Notes under the pieces: model-generated
The model's database searches: none
Seen by the model: only the letters and a program-made list of their open reading frames with translations
Told to the model about the DNA's origin: nothing
Program-made: the position numbers and the translations under genes
Shown here: positions 27,793-36,596 of the stretch, piece by piece
Position numbering within the stretch: position 1 is the stretch's first letter
How the letters are laid out: each line of letters starts with the position of its first letter
Assembly (NCBI RefSeq): GCF_008868005.1
Contig: NZ_WAAO01000001.1
Coordinates: forward strand, 1,426,001 to 1,490,000
DNA from: Microbacterium algeriense
GTDB lineage: Bacteria > Actinomycetota > Actinomycetes > Actinomycetales > Microbacteriaceae
DNA length: 64,000 nucleotides
Direction of reading: 5' to 3'

Positions 27793-28056
27793 TCACCCCT
27801 TCGGCGCGAGCACCTCGACGAGCTCATCGAGGAGGGCCTCCGAGGTGTCCGATGCGGCGGTCTCGAGGACCACCGCATCGCCGGACTCGATCCCGAGATC
27901 CATCACGGCCAGCACGCTGCGGAGGTCGACGGTCGTGTCGTCGGAGGTGCGCAGCGTCACCGGCGCGCCATGGGACTGGGCGAGGCGGACGAGCTCGGCC
28001 ACCGGGCGGGCGTGCACACCGTTGTGCGCGCTGACGATGACGCGGCGGGTCGGCAT
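27793..28056 (-). CDS. Second HPr family phosphocarrier protein
   Basis: This 87-residue HPr paralogue has the phosphohistidine motif NGVHARPV (H15) and a serine at the regulatory position (DLRSVLAV, S47). It is only loosely similar to the HPr at 25100. It follows the phosphosugar mutase by two bases (TGACCATG), so it is the last gene of the PNP - mutase - HPr unit. It may serve as a duplicate phosphate carrier or, since it lacks a dedicated transporter, in regulation. Confidence 0.88.
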   Translation of the reverse strand: MPTRRVIVSAHNGVHARPVAELVRLAQSHGAPVTLRTSDDTTVDLRSVLAVMDLGIESGDAVVLETAASDTSEALLDELVEVLAPKG

Positions 28057-28058
28057 GG

Positions 28059-29729
28059 TCAGGAGCGCTCGTCGAGCAGGGTCCGGACGCCGGCCTCGAG
28101 CTCGGCCACGGCATCGCGCGCGCCCTGCGCGGACTCCGCTCGGGCGTCGATGTAGACCTTCAGCTTCGGCTCGGTGCCGCTCGGACGCACGATGACGCGG
28201 GAGCCGTCCGTGAGCCGGTAGCGCAGGACGTCTCCGGACGGCTGCCCCTGCGGCGCCTGCAGCAGGTCCTCCGCCGACGCGATGGACCGCCCCGCGATCT
28301 GCGTCGGGGGCAGCGAGCGCAGCGCGAGCATGACGTCGCCGATGATCGAGAGGTCGTCCACCCGCACCGACACCTGACCGCTGGCGAAATGCCCGTACGT
28401 CTCGCCGAGCTCGTCCAGCAGGTCCGTGAGCGTCGCCCCGCGGTCACGCGCCTCCGCCGCGAGTCCCAGGATCGCGACGGCTGCGGACACGCCGTCCTTG
28501 TCGCGGACCGTCTCGGGGTTGACCAGATAGCCGAGCGCCTCCTCGAATCCGAAGACGATGCCGGGGGCGCGCGAGATCCACTTGAATCCGGTGAGCGTCT
28601 CGTGGAAGTCGAGACCGTGGTGCGCCGCGACGGCGCCGAGCCCGGGGGAGGAGACGAGCGAGCAGGCGAGCGACGCACCGGGAGTGCCGGCCGCCGCCTT
28701 CGCTGCTCTGGCGCCGAGGAGCAGGCCGACCTCGTTGCCGGTCAGGCGGCGCCAGCCCTGCGGCGACTCCTCGTCGGGGACGGCGACGGCGAGGCGGTCC
28801 GCGTCCGGGTCGTTCGCCAGGATGAAGTCGGCCTTGACGCGACGGGCCCTGGCGAACGCGAGGTCCATCGCCCCCGGCTCCTCCGGGTTGGGGAACGAGA
28901 CGGTGCGGAAGGTGGCGTCCGGGGTGAGCTGCTCGTCGACCACGAACGGCTGCGGGTACCCGGCGTCCTTGACGATGCGGGAGAGCGTCTCCCATCCGAC
29001 ACCGTGCATCGCGGTGTACACCCAGCGCATGCCCGTGGTGCCGGCGGGGGCCGGGGCGACGGCGGCGGTCGCGGCGATGTAGGCCTCGACCACGTCCTCG
29101 CCCGCGGTCTCGTAGTCCGTCGCGCGCGGCAGTGCCGTGACGGGACCGGCGTCGGCGACCCGCTGGATGTGCGCGGCGATCTCGGCGTCCGCCGGGGCCA
29201 CGATCTGCGAGCCCTGGTCGGCGCCGCCGAGGTACACCTTGTAGCCGTTGTCGTTCGGCGGGTTGTGCGAGGCGGTGACCATGACGCCCGCATCCGCGCC
29301 GAGGTGGCGCACGGCGAACGCGAGGACCGGCGTGGGCAGCAGCCGGGGCAGCAGGATCGCGCGCAGGCCCGCGCCGGCGAACAGCTCGGCGGAGTCGGTC
29401 GCGAACACCCGGGAGTTGCGGCGACCGTCGTAGCCGATCACGACCGTCGGTGTGCCGCCGTTCGCCTTCTCGCGCAGGTAGGCCGCGAATCCGGCCGCGG
29501 CCTGGGCGACGAGGACCCGGTTCATCCGGTTGCTCCCGGCGCCGAGCTCTCCGCGGAGTCCTGCGGTGCCGAACGCCAGGCGGGTGCGGAACCGGTCGTC
29601 GAGCTCGGCGACGGCCGCCTCGTCCGCTGCGGCCGCACGGGTGATCAGACCCGCCAGCTCATCGCGCGTCGCGGGGTCGGGGTCCTGTCGCAGCCAGGCG
29701 CGCGCCTGGGCGAGCCGCTCCTCGCTCAC
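28059..29729 (-). CDS. Phosphosugar mutase (phosphoglucomutase/phosphomannomutase family)
   Basis: This 556-residue alpha-D-phosphohexomutase shows the phosphoserine loop VTASHNPPNDNG, the metal loop DPDADRLA, the sugar loop GFEEALGY and the phosphate-binding loop RPSGTEPK. Length matches the larger PgcA-type mutases. The start is GTG, overlapping the PNP stop (GTGA). Coupling to PNP suggests activity on ribose-1-phosphate (phosphopentomutase role); activity on glucose- or mannose-1-phosphate is equally typical of the family. Confidence 0.9.
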   Translation of the reverse strand: MSEERLAQARAWLRQDPDPATRDELAGLITRAAAADEAAVAELDDRFRTRLAFGTAGLRGELGAGSNRMNRVLVAQAAAGFAAYLREKANGGTPTVVIGYDGRRNSRVFATDSAELFAGAGLRAILLPRLLPTPVLAFAVRHLGADAGVMVTASHNPPNDNGYKVYLGGADQGSQIVAPADAEIAAHIQRVADAGPVTALPRATDYETAGEDVVEAYIAATAAVAPAPAGTTGMRWVYTAMHGVGWETLSRIVKDAGYPQPFVVDEQLTPDATFRTVSFPNPEEPGAMDLAFARARRVKADFILANDPDADRLAVAVPDEESPQGWRRLTGNEVGLLLGARAAKAAAGTPGASLACSLVSSPGLGAVAAHHGLDFHETLTGFKWISRAPGIVFGFEEALGYLVNPETVRDKDGVSAAVAILGLAAEARDRGATLTDLLDELGETYGHFASGQVSVRVDDLSIIGDVMLALRSLPPTQIAGRSIASAEDLLQAPQGQPSGDVLRYRLTDGSRVIVRPSGTEPKLKVYIDARAESAQGARDAVAELEAGVRTLLDERS

Positions 29730-30559
29730 AGGGCCTCGACCACCCTGGCCAGCAGGGCGGAGATCACCGGCTCCGCCTCGCGTCCGGCCTCGATGACCTC
29801 GGCGTGGCTGAGCGGCGTCTGCTGGATGCCGGCCGCCAGGTTCGTGATGAGCGAGAACCCGAGGATCTCCATGCCGGCCTCGCGCGCGGCGATCGCCTCG
29901 AGCGCGGTGGACATGCCGACGATGTGGCCGCCGATGTGCTTGGCCATCTGCACCTCGGCCGGCGTCTCGTAGTGCGGTCCGCGGAACTGCGTGTAGACGC
30001 CCTCGTCGAGGCTCGGGTCGATGCTGCGGGCGATGTCGCGCAGGCGCTTCGCGTACAGGTCGGTCAGGTCGATGAAGGTCGCGCCCTCGAGCGGGGAGTC
30101 CGCGGTGAGGTTGATGTGGTCGCTGATCAGCACGGGCTGGCCCGGCTTCCAGGTCTCGCGGATGCCGCCGGCGCCGTTCGTGAGCACCATGATCTTCGCG
30201 CCCGTGGCTGCGGCGGTGCGGACGCTGTGCACGACCCGGCGGACGCCGTGGTCTTCGTAGTAGTGCGTGCGGGCCCCGATGACGAGGACGTTCTTCCCAC
30301 CGGGCGTCCGGATGCTGCGCAGCGTGCCGACGTGGCCCTCGAGCGCCGGCTTGGAGAACCCGGTGACCTCGGTCGCGGGGACCGTCGCGACGGTCTCGCC
30401 GATGATGTCGGCGGCCTTGCCCCAGCCGCTGCCGAGGGTGAGGGCGATGTCGTGCTTCTCGACGCCGGTCAGACGCGCGATGTCGGCCGCGGCTTCGGCG
30501 GCGACCTCGAACGGGTTCGCAGAGGGGTCGTCGAGGGGGTTGCTGTGGGTTTCAGGCAT
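29726..30559 (-). CDS. punA: Purine-nucleoside phosphorylase
   Basis: This 277-residue enzyme splits inosine or guanosine with phosphate to base and ribose-1-phosphate. It is of the trimeric type. Landmarks are LGSGWGKAAD (phosphate loop), RTHYYEDHG, VLTNGAGGI, the QFRGPHYETPAE segment and the GMSTALEAIAA segment. It heads a three-gene unit with the mutase and second HPr. The ATG at 30559 is six bases behind a TAGAGT box. It is divergent from the flavoprotein gene, with only 57 bases between. Confidence 0.93.
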   Translation of the reverse strand: MPETHSNPLDDPSANPFEVAAEAAADIARLTGVEKHDIALTLGSGWGKAADIIGETVATVPATEVTGFSKPALEGHVGTLRSIRTPGGKNVLVIGARTHYYEDHGVRRVVHSVRTAAATGAKIMVLTNGAGGIRETWKPGQPVLISDHINLTADSPLEGATFIDLTDLYAKRLRDIARSIDPSLDEGVYTQFRGPHYETPAEVQMAKHIGGHIVGMSTALEAIAAREAGMEILGFSLITNLAAGIQQTPLSHAEVIEAGREAEPVISALLARVVEAL

Positions 30560-30565
30560 GGATCC

Positions 30566-30571
30566 ACTCTA
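30566..30571 (-). promoter_or_regulatory. -10 box of leaderless promoter, punA
   Basis: Minus-strand TAGAGT, then GGATCC, then ATG at 30559. Confidence 0.45.
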
Positions 30572-30616
30572 GGAAGTGGCAGGCTCCGGTGCCAGGATTG
30601 CGGAAGAATGGAGAGC

Positions 30617-32056
30617 ATGTCTTCCACCACTTTCGAGCGCACTCAGCGCGTCGCCGTCCTCGGCGGCGGTCCCGGCGGTTACGAGGCGGCCCTCGCGGCA
30701 GCCCAGCTCGGGGCCGAGGTCACCCTGGTCGAGCGGGTGGGCGTCGGCGGATCCGCCGTGCTCACCGACGTCGTGCCCTCGAAGAGCCTGATCGCCACCG
30801 CCGATGCGGCCGTCGCCATCTCCGAGGCCAGCGACCTCGGGGTGAACTTCTACGCGAAGGGCGAGAACGGCAAGCCGCTCAAGCCCGAGATCGCCATCAA
30901 CCTCGCGGCGGTGAACAAGCGCCTCATCGCCCTCGCCGGACAGCAGTCCGAGGACATGCGCGCCACGCTCCTCGACGCCGGAGTGCGCATCCTCTCCGGT
31001 CACGGCCGGCTCGAGGGCCCGAACGCCATCGTCGTCTCCACGGGCGAGCGCGGCACCGACTTCGACCGCGTCGAGGCCGACACGATCGTGGTGGCCGTCG
31101 GCGCGTCTCCCCGCGAGCTCGACTCGGCCAAGCCCGACGGCAAGCGCATCCTCACCTGGACGCAGCTGTACGACATGAAGTCGCTTCCGGAGCACCTGAT
31201 CGTGGTCGGATCCGGAGTCACGGGCGCGGAGTTCGCCTCCGCCTACATGAACCTCGGAGCGAAGGTCACGCTCGTCTCCAGCCGGGATCAGGTCCTCCCC
31301 GGCGAGGACAAGGACGCGGCGAGCGTGCTGGAGAAGGTGTTCAAGCGCGGGGGCATGCAGGTGCTCTCCAAGTCGCGCGCCGACAAGGTCGAGGTCACGA
31401 AGGACGGCGTGACCGTGACCCTCTCCGACGGCCGCACGGTCGACGGCAGCCACTGCCTCATGGCGGTCGGGTCCATCCCGAACACCGCGGGCATCGGCCT
31501 CGAGGAGGCCGGGGTCGAGCTCGACGACTCGGGTCACGTGCGGGTGAACAAGGTCGCGCGCACCTCGGTGCCCAACGTGTACGCCGTCGGCGACTGCACG
31601 AACTTCTTCCCCTTGGCGTCCGTCGCGTCGATGCAGGGGCGCACCGCGGTGTTCCACGCGCTCGGCGACATCGTGATCCCGCTCGAGCTGATCAAGATCA
31701 CCTCGAACATCTTCACCGCACCGGAGATCGCGACGGTCGGCTACGGCGTGAAGGACGTCGAGGACGGCGTCGCAGACGGCATGGTCTACAAGCTCCCGCT
31801 CGCGGCGAATCCGCGCGCGAAGATGATGGGCATCAAGGACGGCTTCGTCAAGCTCATCGCGCGGAAGGGCTCCGGCACGGTGATCGGCGGTGTGATCGTC
31901 GCTCCGAAGGCCTCGGAGCTGATCTACCCGATCGCGGTCGCCGTCGAGCGACGGCTCACGGTCGATCAGGTCTCTCGGGTCTTCGCCGCGTACCCCTCGC
32001 TCTCGAGCAGCATCACCGACGCGAGCCGCGCGATGCACCTCGTGAACATCTCCTGA
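30617..32056 (+). CDS. lpdA: NAD(P)H-quinone dehydrogenase, lipoamide-dehydrogenase-like
   Basis: This 479-residue flavoprotein is of the pyridine nucleotide-disulfide oxidoreductase class. It has the FAD motif GGGPGGYEAA, the NAD(P) motif GSGVTGAEFAS and a C-terminal dimer domain. The redox-active CxxxxC of true lipoamide dehydrogenases is absent: the equivalent region reads GGSAVLTDVVPSKS. The catalytic His-Glu near the C-terminus is also missing. This matches the known M. tuberculosis LpdA (Rv3303c) type that reduces quinones. The start could also be ATG at 30608 (three more residues). It ends at the 78-bp palindrome. Confidence 0.85.
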   Translation: MSSTTFERTQRVAVLGGGPGGYEAALAAAQLGAEVTLVERVGVGGSAVLTDVVPSKSLIATADAAVAISEASDLGVNFYAKGENGKPLKPEIAINLAAVNKRLIALAGQQSEDMRATLLDAGVRILSGHGRLEGPNAIVVSTGERGTDFDRVEADTIVVAVGASPRELDSAKPDGKRILTWTQLYDMKSLPEHLIVVGSGVTGAEFASAYMNLGAKVTLVSSRDQVLPGEDKDAASVLEKVFKRGGMQVLSKSRADKVEVTKDGVTVTLSDGRTVDGSHCLMAVGSIPNTAGIGLEEAGVELDDSGHVRVNKVARTSVPNVYAVGDCTNFFPLASVASMQGRTAVFHALGDIVIPLELIKITSNIFTAPEIATVGYGVKDVEDGVADGMVYKLPLAANPRAKMMGIKDGFVKLIARKGSGTVIGGVIVAPKASELIYPIAVAVERRLTVDQVSRVFAAYPSLSSSITDASRAMHLVNIS

Positions 32057-32058
32057 TC

Positions 32059-32136
32059 CGAGACCCCGCTTTCACGCCGAGACCCCGGGCTGCAGACGTC
32101 TGCAGCCCGGGGTCTCGGCGTGAAAGCGGGGTCTCG
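32059..32136. terminator. 78-bp perfect palindrome, bidirectional terminator
   Basis: Positions 32059-32097 are exactly the reverse complement of 32098-32136: 39-bp arms with no central spacer. It fills nearly the whole space between two convergent genes (stops at 32056 and 32141). Each arm also holds GAGACCCC twice. It would form a very stable hairpin in either RNA and could extrude as a cruciform. No T run follows. Confidence 0.8.
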
Positions 32137-32140
32137 CGGG

Positions 32141-33907
32141 TCAGCTGATCGTGAGCAGCTGGTGCCCCGCGGAGACCGTGGCGCCCGCGTCGGCGTTGAT
32201 GTTGCTCACGACGCCGTCCTTATGCGCCTGCAGCGGCTGCTCCATCTTCATGGCCTCGAGCACCACGACGAGGTCGCCCTTGACGACCTGCTGCCCGTCC
32301 TCGACGGCGATCTTGACGACGGTCGCCTGCATCGGCGAGGTGACCGCGTCGCCGGATGCTCCCGCGTTCGCGGTGGTGGCGTGGCTGCGGCGCGACGGCG
32401 GAACCGCGAGCGGGCGGCCGGCCGTCCCTGGAGCCACGGCGACGCGATCGGGAAGGCTGACCTCGAGCCGCTTGCCGGAGACCTCGACGACGACGGTGTG
32501 CCGCGCTTCGGCCGGGGCCTGCGTCTCCAGCTCGCCGTCCCACGCCGGGATGTCGTTGACGAACTCCGTCTCGATCCAGCGGGTGAAGACGCCGAACTCG
32601 CCGTCCTCGGCGGTGAAGGCGGGGTCGCGGACGACCTTGCGGTGGAACGGGATGACGGTGGGGAGTCCCGCGACCTCGAACTCGTCCAGCGCGCGGCGGG
32701 AGCGCTCGAGGGCCTCCGCCCTGTCCTTGCCGGTGACGATGATCTTCGCCAGCAGCGAGTCGAAGGCGCCGGAGACCGCGTCTCCTGCCGTGACGCCGGA
32801 GTCGAGGCGGATGCCTGGGCCTCCGAAGGTCTTGAACACGTGGATGGGCCCGGGCTGGGGGAGGAAGCCGCGTCCGGGGTCCTCGCCGTTGATGCGGAAC
32901 TCGAACGAGTGCCCCTGCGGCTTCGGGTCGTCGTAGTCGATCGTGCCGCCGGCGGCGATGCGGAACTGCTCGCGGACCAAGTCGATGCCGGTGACCTCCT
33001 CGGAGACCGGGTGCTCGACCTGCAGGCGGGTGTTCACCTCGAGGAACGACACTGTGCCGTCCGCGCCGATCAGGAACTCGCAGGTGCCGGCACCGACGTA
33101 GCCGACCTCCTTGAGGATGGCCTTCGACGCGGAGTACAGCTGGGCGGTCTGGTCTTCCGTGAGGAACGGAGCAGGGGCCTCTTCGACGAGCTTCTGGTGG
33201 CGGCGCTGCAGAGAGCAGTCGCGCGTCGAGATGACGACGACGTTGCCCTCCGCATCGGCCAGGCACTGGGTCTCGACGTGGCGCGGCTTGTCGAGGTACT
33301 TCTCGACGAAGCACTCGCCGCGCCCGAACGCGGCGACGGCCTCGCGGGTGGCGGACTCGAACAGCTCCGCGACCTCGTCGAGCTCACGGGCGACCTTGAG
33401 GCCGCGCCCGCCGCCGCCGTACGCCGCCTTGATCGCGATCGGCAGACCGTATTCCTTCGCGAAGGCGACGACCTCGTCGGCGCCGGAGACGGGGCCGGGC
33501 GTGCCGGGGGCGAGGGGAGCGCCGACCTTCTCGGCCACGTGGCGCGCGGTGACCTTGTCGCCGAGAGCCTCGATGGCCTCCGGGGACGGGCCGATCCAGG
33601 TCATCCCCGCATCGATGATGGCGCGGGCGAACTCGGCGTTCTCAGCGAGGAACCCGTAGCCGGGGTGCACGGCGTCGGCACCGGCGCGGCGGGCGATCGA
33701 GAGGATCTTCTCGATCTGGAGGTAGGTCTCGGCGCTGGTCGATCCGCCGAGCGCGTACGCCTCGTCGGCGAGACGCGTGTGCAGGGCATCCCGGTCCTGG
33801 TCGGCGTAGACCGCGACCGAGGCGATCCCGGAGTCTCGGGCGGCGCGGATGATGCGGACGGCGATCTCGCCGCGGTTGGCGATGAGCACCTTGGCGATAG
33901 CAGGCAT
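32141..33907 (-). CDS. accA: Acyl-CoA carboxylase alpha subunit (biotin carboxylase with biotin carrier domain)
   Basis: This 588-residue protein carboxylates its own biotin for acetyl/propionyl-CoA carboxylase. The N-terminal biotin carboxylase part begins [13 protein letters not shown]; the ATP-grasp segments [12 protein letters not shown] and [13 protein letters not shown] are visible. The C-terminal carrier has EAMKMEQ, with biotin on K554. The mid-chain arrangement matches actinobacterial AccA-type alpha chains. ATG at 33907 lies seven bases behind TAGGCT. The beta and epsilon subunits are 8 kb away and have their own promoter. The symbol follows actinobacterial usage. Confidence 0.93.
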   Translation of the reverse strand: MPAIAKVLIANRGEIAVRIIRAARDSGIASVAVYADQDRDALHTRLADEAYALGGSTSAETYLQIEKILSIARRAGADAVHPGYGFLAENAEFARAIIDAGMTWIGPSPEAIEALGDKVTARHVAEKVGAPLAPGTPGPVSGADEVVAFAKEYGLPIAIKAAYGGGGRGLKVARELDEVAELFESATREAVAAFGRGECFVEKYLDKPRHVETQCLADAEGNVVVISTRDCSLQRRHQKLVEEAPAPFLTEDQTAQLYSASKAILKEVGYVGAGTCEFLIGADGTVSFLEVNTRLQVEHPVSEEVTGIDLVREQFRIAAGGTIDYDDPKPQGHSFEFRINGEDPGRGFLPQPGPIHVFKTFGGPGIRLDSGVTAGDAVSGAFDSLLAKIIVTGKDRAEALERSRRALDEFEVAGLPTVIPFHRKVVRDPAFTAEDGEFGVFTRWIETEFVNDIPAWDGELETQAPAEARHTVVVEVSGKRLEVSLPDRVAVAPGTAGRPLAVPPSRRSHATTANAGASGDAVTSPMQATVVKIAVEDGQQVVKGDLVVVLEAMKMEQPLQAHKDGVVSNINADAGATVSAGHQLLTIS

Positions 33908-33914
33908 GATTGCC

Positions 33915-33920
33915 AGCCTA
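33915..33920 (-). promoter_or_regulatory. -10 box of leaderless promoter, carboxylase alpha gene
   Basis: Minus-strand TAGGCT, then seven bases, then ATG at 33907. Confidence 0.5.
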
Positions 33921-33985
33921 GCGAGAAGCCTCGCGATCCTTTTGACGACTCCCCACAAGAAAGACGCAGAAACGTGGAGGGGAGT

Positions 33986-34624
33986 CTACGACCACAGGTC
34001 CGTCCACCGGACGCCGAGCTCTCCGGCGAGGCGGCGCACGGTCGACAGCGACATGCCCACGACCGTGGACGGGTCACCGTCGACCCGGGTGATGAAGGCC
34101 CCGCCCAGGCTGTCGACCGTGAAGGCGCCCGCGACGTGGAGCGGCTCGCCGGATGCGACGTACGCGGCGATCTCGGCATCCTCGATGTCGGCGGCGAACG
34201 TCACGGCGGCCTCGGCGACGGCGGTGGCCTCCACGGGTGATGCGCCGGGGGAGACCCGGAACACGGAGTGCCCGGAGTGCAGGATCCCGGTCGCGCCGCG
34301 CATCTCGCGCCAGCGTCTGGTCGCCTCGTCCGCGGTGTAGGGCTTGCCGTAGACGCGCCCGCCGAGCTCGAACATCGAGTCGCCGCCGATCACGAGACCG
34401 TCGAAAGCACCCTCTTCGGCCAGCGCCCCCGCCACGGCGGCCGCTTTCGCCCGCGCGAGCAGCAGCACCAACTCGGCCGGCGCCAGCGCGGCTCCGCGTT
34501 CCCGCTCGGCGGCCGCGGCGACGGCGTCCTCGTCGACGTCCGGCGACACCGTGAGGGGTTCGATCCCCGCCTGGCGAAGCAGCATGAGACGGGCGGGTGA
34601 GGTGGAAGCGAGGCAGACGCGCAT
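33986..34624 (-). CDS. maf: Maf family nucleotide pyrophosphatase
   Basis: This 212-residue protein belongs to the Maf family, which hydrolyses dTTP, UTP or modified nucleotides to monophosphates and is linked to septum formation. The motif CLASTSPARLMLL at the N-terminus is the family SxSPRR-like element with a Pro-Ala-Arg variant. GGDSMFELGGRVYGKP and the TGILHSGHSVF segments are also present. ATG at 34624 is chosen because a TACGGT box lies seven bases upstream. It is divergent from the RNA methyltransferase, with 23 bases between. Confidence 0.88.
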   Translation of the reverse strand: MRVCLASTSPARLMLLRQAGIEPLTVSPDVDEDAVAAAAERERGAALAPAELVLLLARAKAAAVAGALAEEGAFDGLVIGGDSMFELGGRVYGKPYTADEATRRWREMRGATGILHSGHSVFRVSPGASPVEATAVAEAAVTFAADIEDAEIAAYVASGEPLHVAGAFTVDSLGGAFITRVDGDPSTVVGMSLSTVRRLAGELGVRWTDLWS

Positions 34625-34631
34625 GTGCACC

Positions 34632-34641
34632 ACCGTATCCT
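34632..34641. promoter_or_regulatory. Overlapping divergent -10 boxes, maf and RNA methyltransferase
   Basis: Plus-strand TATCCT (34636-34641) is six bases before ATG 34648. Minus-strand TACGGT (34637-34632) is seven bases before ATG 34624. The two boxes share bases 34636-34637, so the two promoters probably cannot be used at once. Confidence 0.5.
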
Positions 34642-34647
34642 CGAAGG

Positions 34648-35895
34648 ATGACTTCCTCCCCAGCCGACGTGCTCGAGCTCGACATCACCGGCATCGCCCA
34701 CGGGGGCACCTTCGTCGCCCGTCACGAGGGACGCGTGGTGTTCGTCTCCGACACGATCCCGGGGGAGCGCGTCCGCGCCCGCGTGATCCCTCCGCAGGAG
34801 GGGACGGATGCCGCCACGCGCAGCTTCTGGCGGGCCGAGACCGTCGAGGTGCTGGAGGCCTCGGAGCATCGCCGTCCGCACATCTGGGCGGAGGCGGACG
34901 TCACCCGGGACCCGGCCGATCGCCCCGGCGGCGCCGACCTCGGCCACATCGACCTCGATCACCAGCGCGTCCTCAAGCGCCGCGTGCTCTCGGAGGCGCT
35001 CGACCGCTTCGCCGGGGCCGGGCTGGTCGCCCCCGAGATCGAACCGGTCGAGTCCGGCGACGGCCTCGGCTGGCGCACGCGCGTCACGCTGCACGTGGAC
35101 GACGAGGGCACGGTCGGTCCGTTCGCCGCCCGCAGCCACCGCGTCGTCCCGGTGAGCTCGTATCCGCTGGCCCGCCCCGCCATCGCCGAAGCGGCGCTCG
35201 CACTCCAGGGCGAGGCGCCAGGACGCATCGAACTCGTCGAGCCCGCCGACGGCCGGGTGCGGGTGATCCGCCGCGAGGAGACCGAGCGTCCGGCGAAGGT
35301 GGCGCGCGGGTTCCGGCGCAAGCCGACGCCCGAGGTGATCCACGAGACCGTGAATGACCGTCGTTTCGAGGTCGACGCCACCGGGTTCTGGCAAGTCCAC
35401 CCGCGGGCGGCGTCCGTGCTCGACGCCGCGGTGTACGGGATCCTCGACGGCCACGTCGACGACGCCAAGACCCACTACGACCTGTACGGCGGGGTCGGCC
35501 TCTTCGCCGCCACGCTCGCCGACCTCGGCGGGACCGACATCGTGACGGTCGAGTCCAGTGCGCGGGCCACCCAGCACGCGGCGGCCAACCTCGCCCCGCT
35601 GGAGGTGACCGCGGTGACGGCGCGCGTCGACCGCTTCCTCGCCACTCGGACAGGGGGAGCGCGGACGGGGGCCGTCGTGCTCGACCCGCCCCGCGCCGGA
35701 GCCGGTCGGCAGGTCGTCGAGGGGGTGCACGCGCTCGCCCCCGACGCCATCGCCTACGTCGCCTGCGACCCGGTCGCGCTCGCCCGCGATCTCGGCACCT
35801 TCCGCACGCTCGGATGGAACGTCGACCGCCTCCGCGGCTTCGATCTGTTCCCGCACTCGCACCACTTCGAGGTCGTCGCGCTGCTCACCCGGTGA
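34648..35895 (+). CDS. Class I SAM-dependent RNA methyltransferase, TrmA/RlmD type
   Basis: This 415-residue enzyme methylates uridine C5 in tRNA or rRNA. An N-terminal TRAM domain (about 1-60; DITGIAHGGTFVARHEGRVVFV) binds RNA. The C-terminal methyltransferase domain shows the SAM-binding DLYGGVGLFAATLAD, the VLDPPRAGAG motif and the catalytic cysteine in AYVACDPVALARDL. The cysteine cluster for an iron-sulfur centre seen in RlmD is not obvious. The exact target base cannot be read. ATG is six bases behind TATCCT. Confidence 0.88.
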   Translation: MTSSPADVLELDITGIAHGGTFVARHEGRVVFVSDTIPGERVRARVIPPQEGTDAATRSFWRAETVEVLEASEHRRPHIWAEADVTRDPADRPGGADLGHIDLDHQRVLKRRVLSEALDRFAGAGLVAPEIEPVESGDGLGWRTRVTLHVDDEGTVGPFAARSHRVVPVSSYPLARPAIAEAALALQGEAPGRIELVEPADGRVRVIRREETERPAKVARGFRRKPTPEVIHETVNDRRFEVDATGFWQVHPRAASVLDAAVYGILDGHVDDAKTHYDLYGGVGLFAATLADLGGTDIVTVESSARATQHAAANLAPLEVTAVTARVDRFLATRTGGARTGAVVLDPPRAGAGRQVVEGVHALAPDAIAYVACDPVALARDLGTFRTLGWNVDRLRGFDLFPHSHHFEVVALLTR

Positions 35896-35924
35896 GGCCG
35901 CGCTGCGGCCGCCGACCGACTCAC

Positions 35925-35930
35925 TAGGCT
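35925..35930 (+). promoter_or_regulatory. -10 box of leaderless promoter, response regulator
   Basis: TAGGCT, then six bases, then ATG at 35937. Confidence 0.5.
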
Positions 35931-35936
35931 GGGCGG

Positions 35937-36596
35937 ATGAGCACGGTCGCACTCATCGACGATCACGAGTCCGTTCGCCTCGGCCTCGAGGCCGCCTGCG
36001 CGCGTGATGCGCAGACCGTGGTGTTCTCCGGCAGCACGGTCGTGTCCTATCTCGAGTGGCGTGCGGCGTCGGGCTCTGCTCCCGCCGATGTCGTCGTGCT
36101 CGACCTCACCCTCGGGGACGGGACCACCGTCACCGAGAACGTGACGTCGCTCGTCGCCGACGGTGCGAGCGTGGTGATCCACAGCGTCGCCGACCGTCCG
36201 GCCGCGGTGCGCGAGGCGCTCGCGGCCGGAGCCGCCGGTGTGGTCAGCAAGTCCTCCGCGCTCGACGACGTGCTCGACGCGATCCGCACCGTCGCCCACG
36301 GCGAAGCCCTCAACAACGTGGAATGGGCCAGCGCCGTCGACGGCGACCGCGCCTTCGCCGACGCGCAGCTCTCCACCCGCGAGCGCGAGGTGCTCCGGCT
36401 CTACGCGGCAGGACTGCCGCTCAAGGCCGTGGCGGAGCGACTCGGCGTCGCGTACTCGACCGCCAAGGAGAACATCACCCGGATCCGCGTGAAGTACGTC
36501 GAGGTCGGACGACCCGCACCGACCAAGGTCGACCTGCTGCGCCGGGCGATGGAGGACGGCATCGTCGGGGCGGACGGGGCGCCGAGTGCCCGCTGA
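35937..36596 (+). CDS. LuxR/NarL-type response regulator
   Basis: This 219-residue regulator has a receiver domain (about 1-120) with acidic pair D8/D9 and phospho-acceptor D56 in VVVLDLTLGDG. A C-terminal LuxR-type helix-turn-helix is visible as LSTREREVLRLYAAG and VAERLGVAYSTAKENI. It is the first gene of a three-gene operon and overlaps the histidine kinase gene by 11 bases. The target genes are unknown. Confidence 0.92.
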   Translation: MSTVALIDDHESVRLGLEAACARDAQTVVFSGSTVVSYLEWRAASGSAPADVVVLDLTLGDGTTVTENVTSLVADGASVVIHSVADRPAAVREALAAGAAGVVSKSSALDDVLDAIRTVAHGEALNNVEWASAVDGDRAFADAQLSTREREVLRLYAAGLPLKAVAERLGVAYSTAKENITRIRVKYVEVGRPAPTKVDLLRRAMEDGIVGADGAPSAR

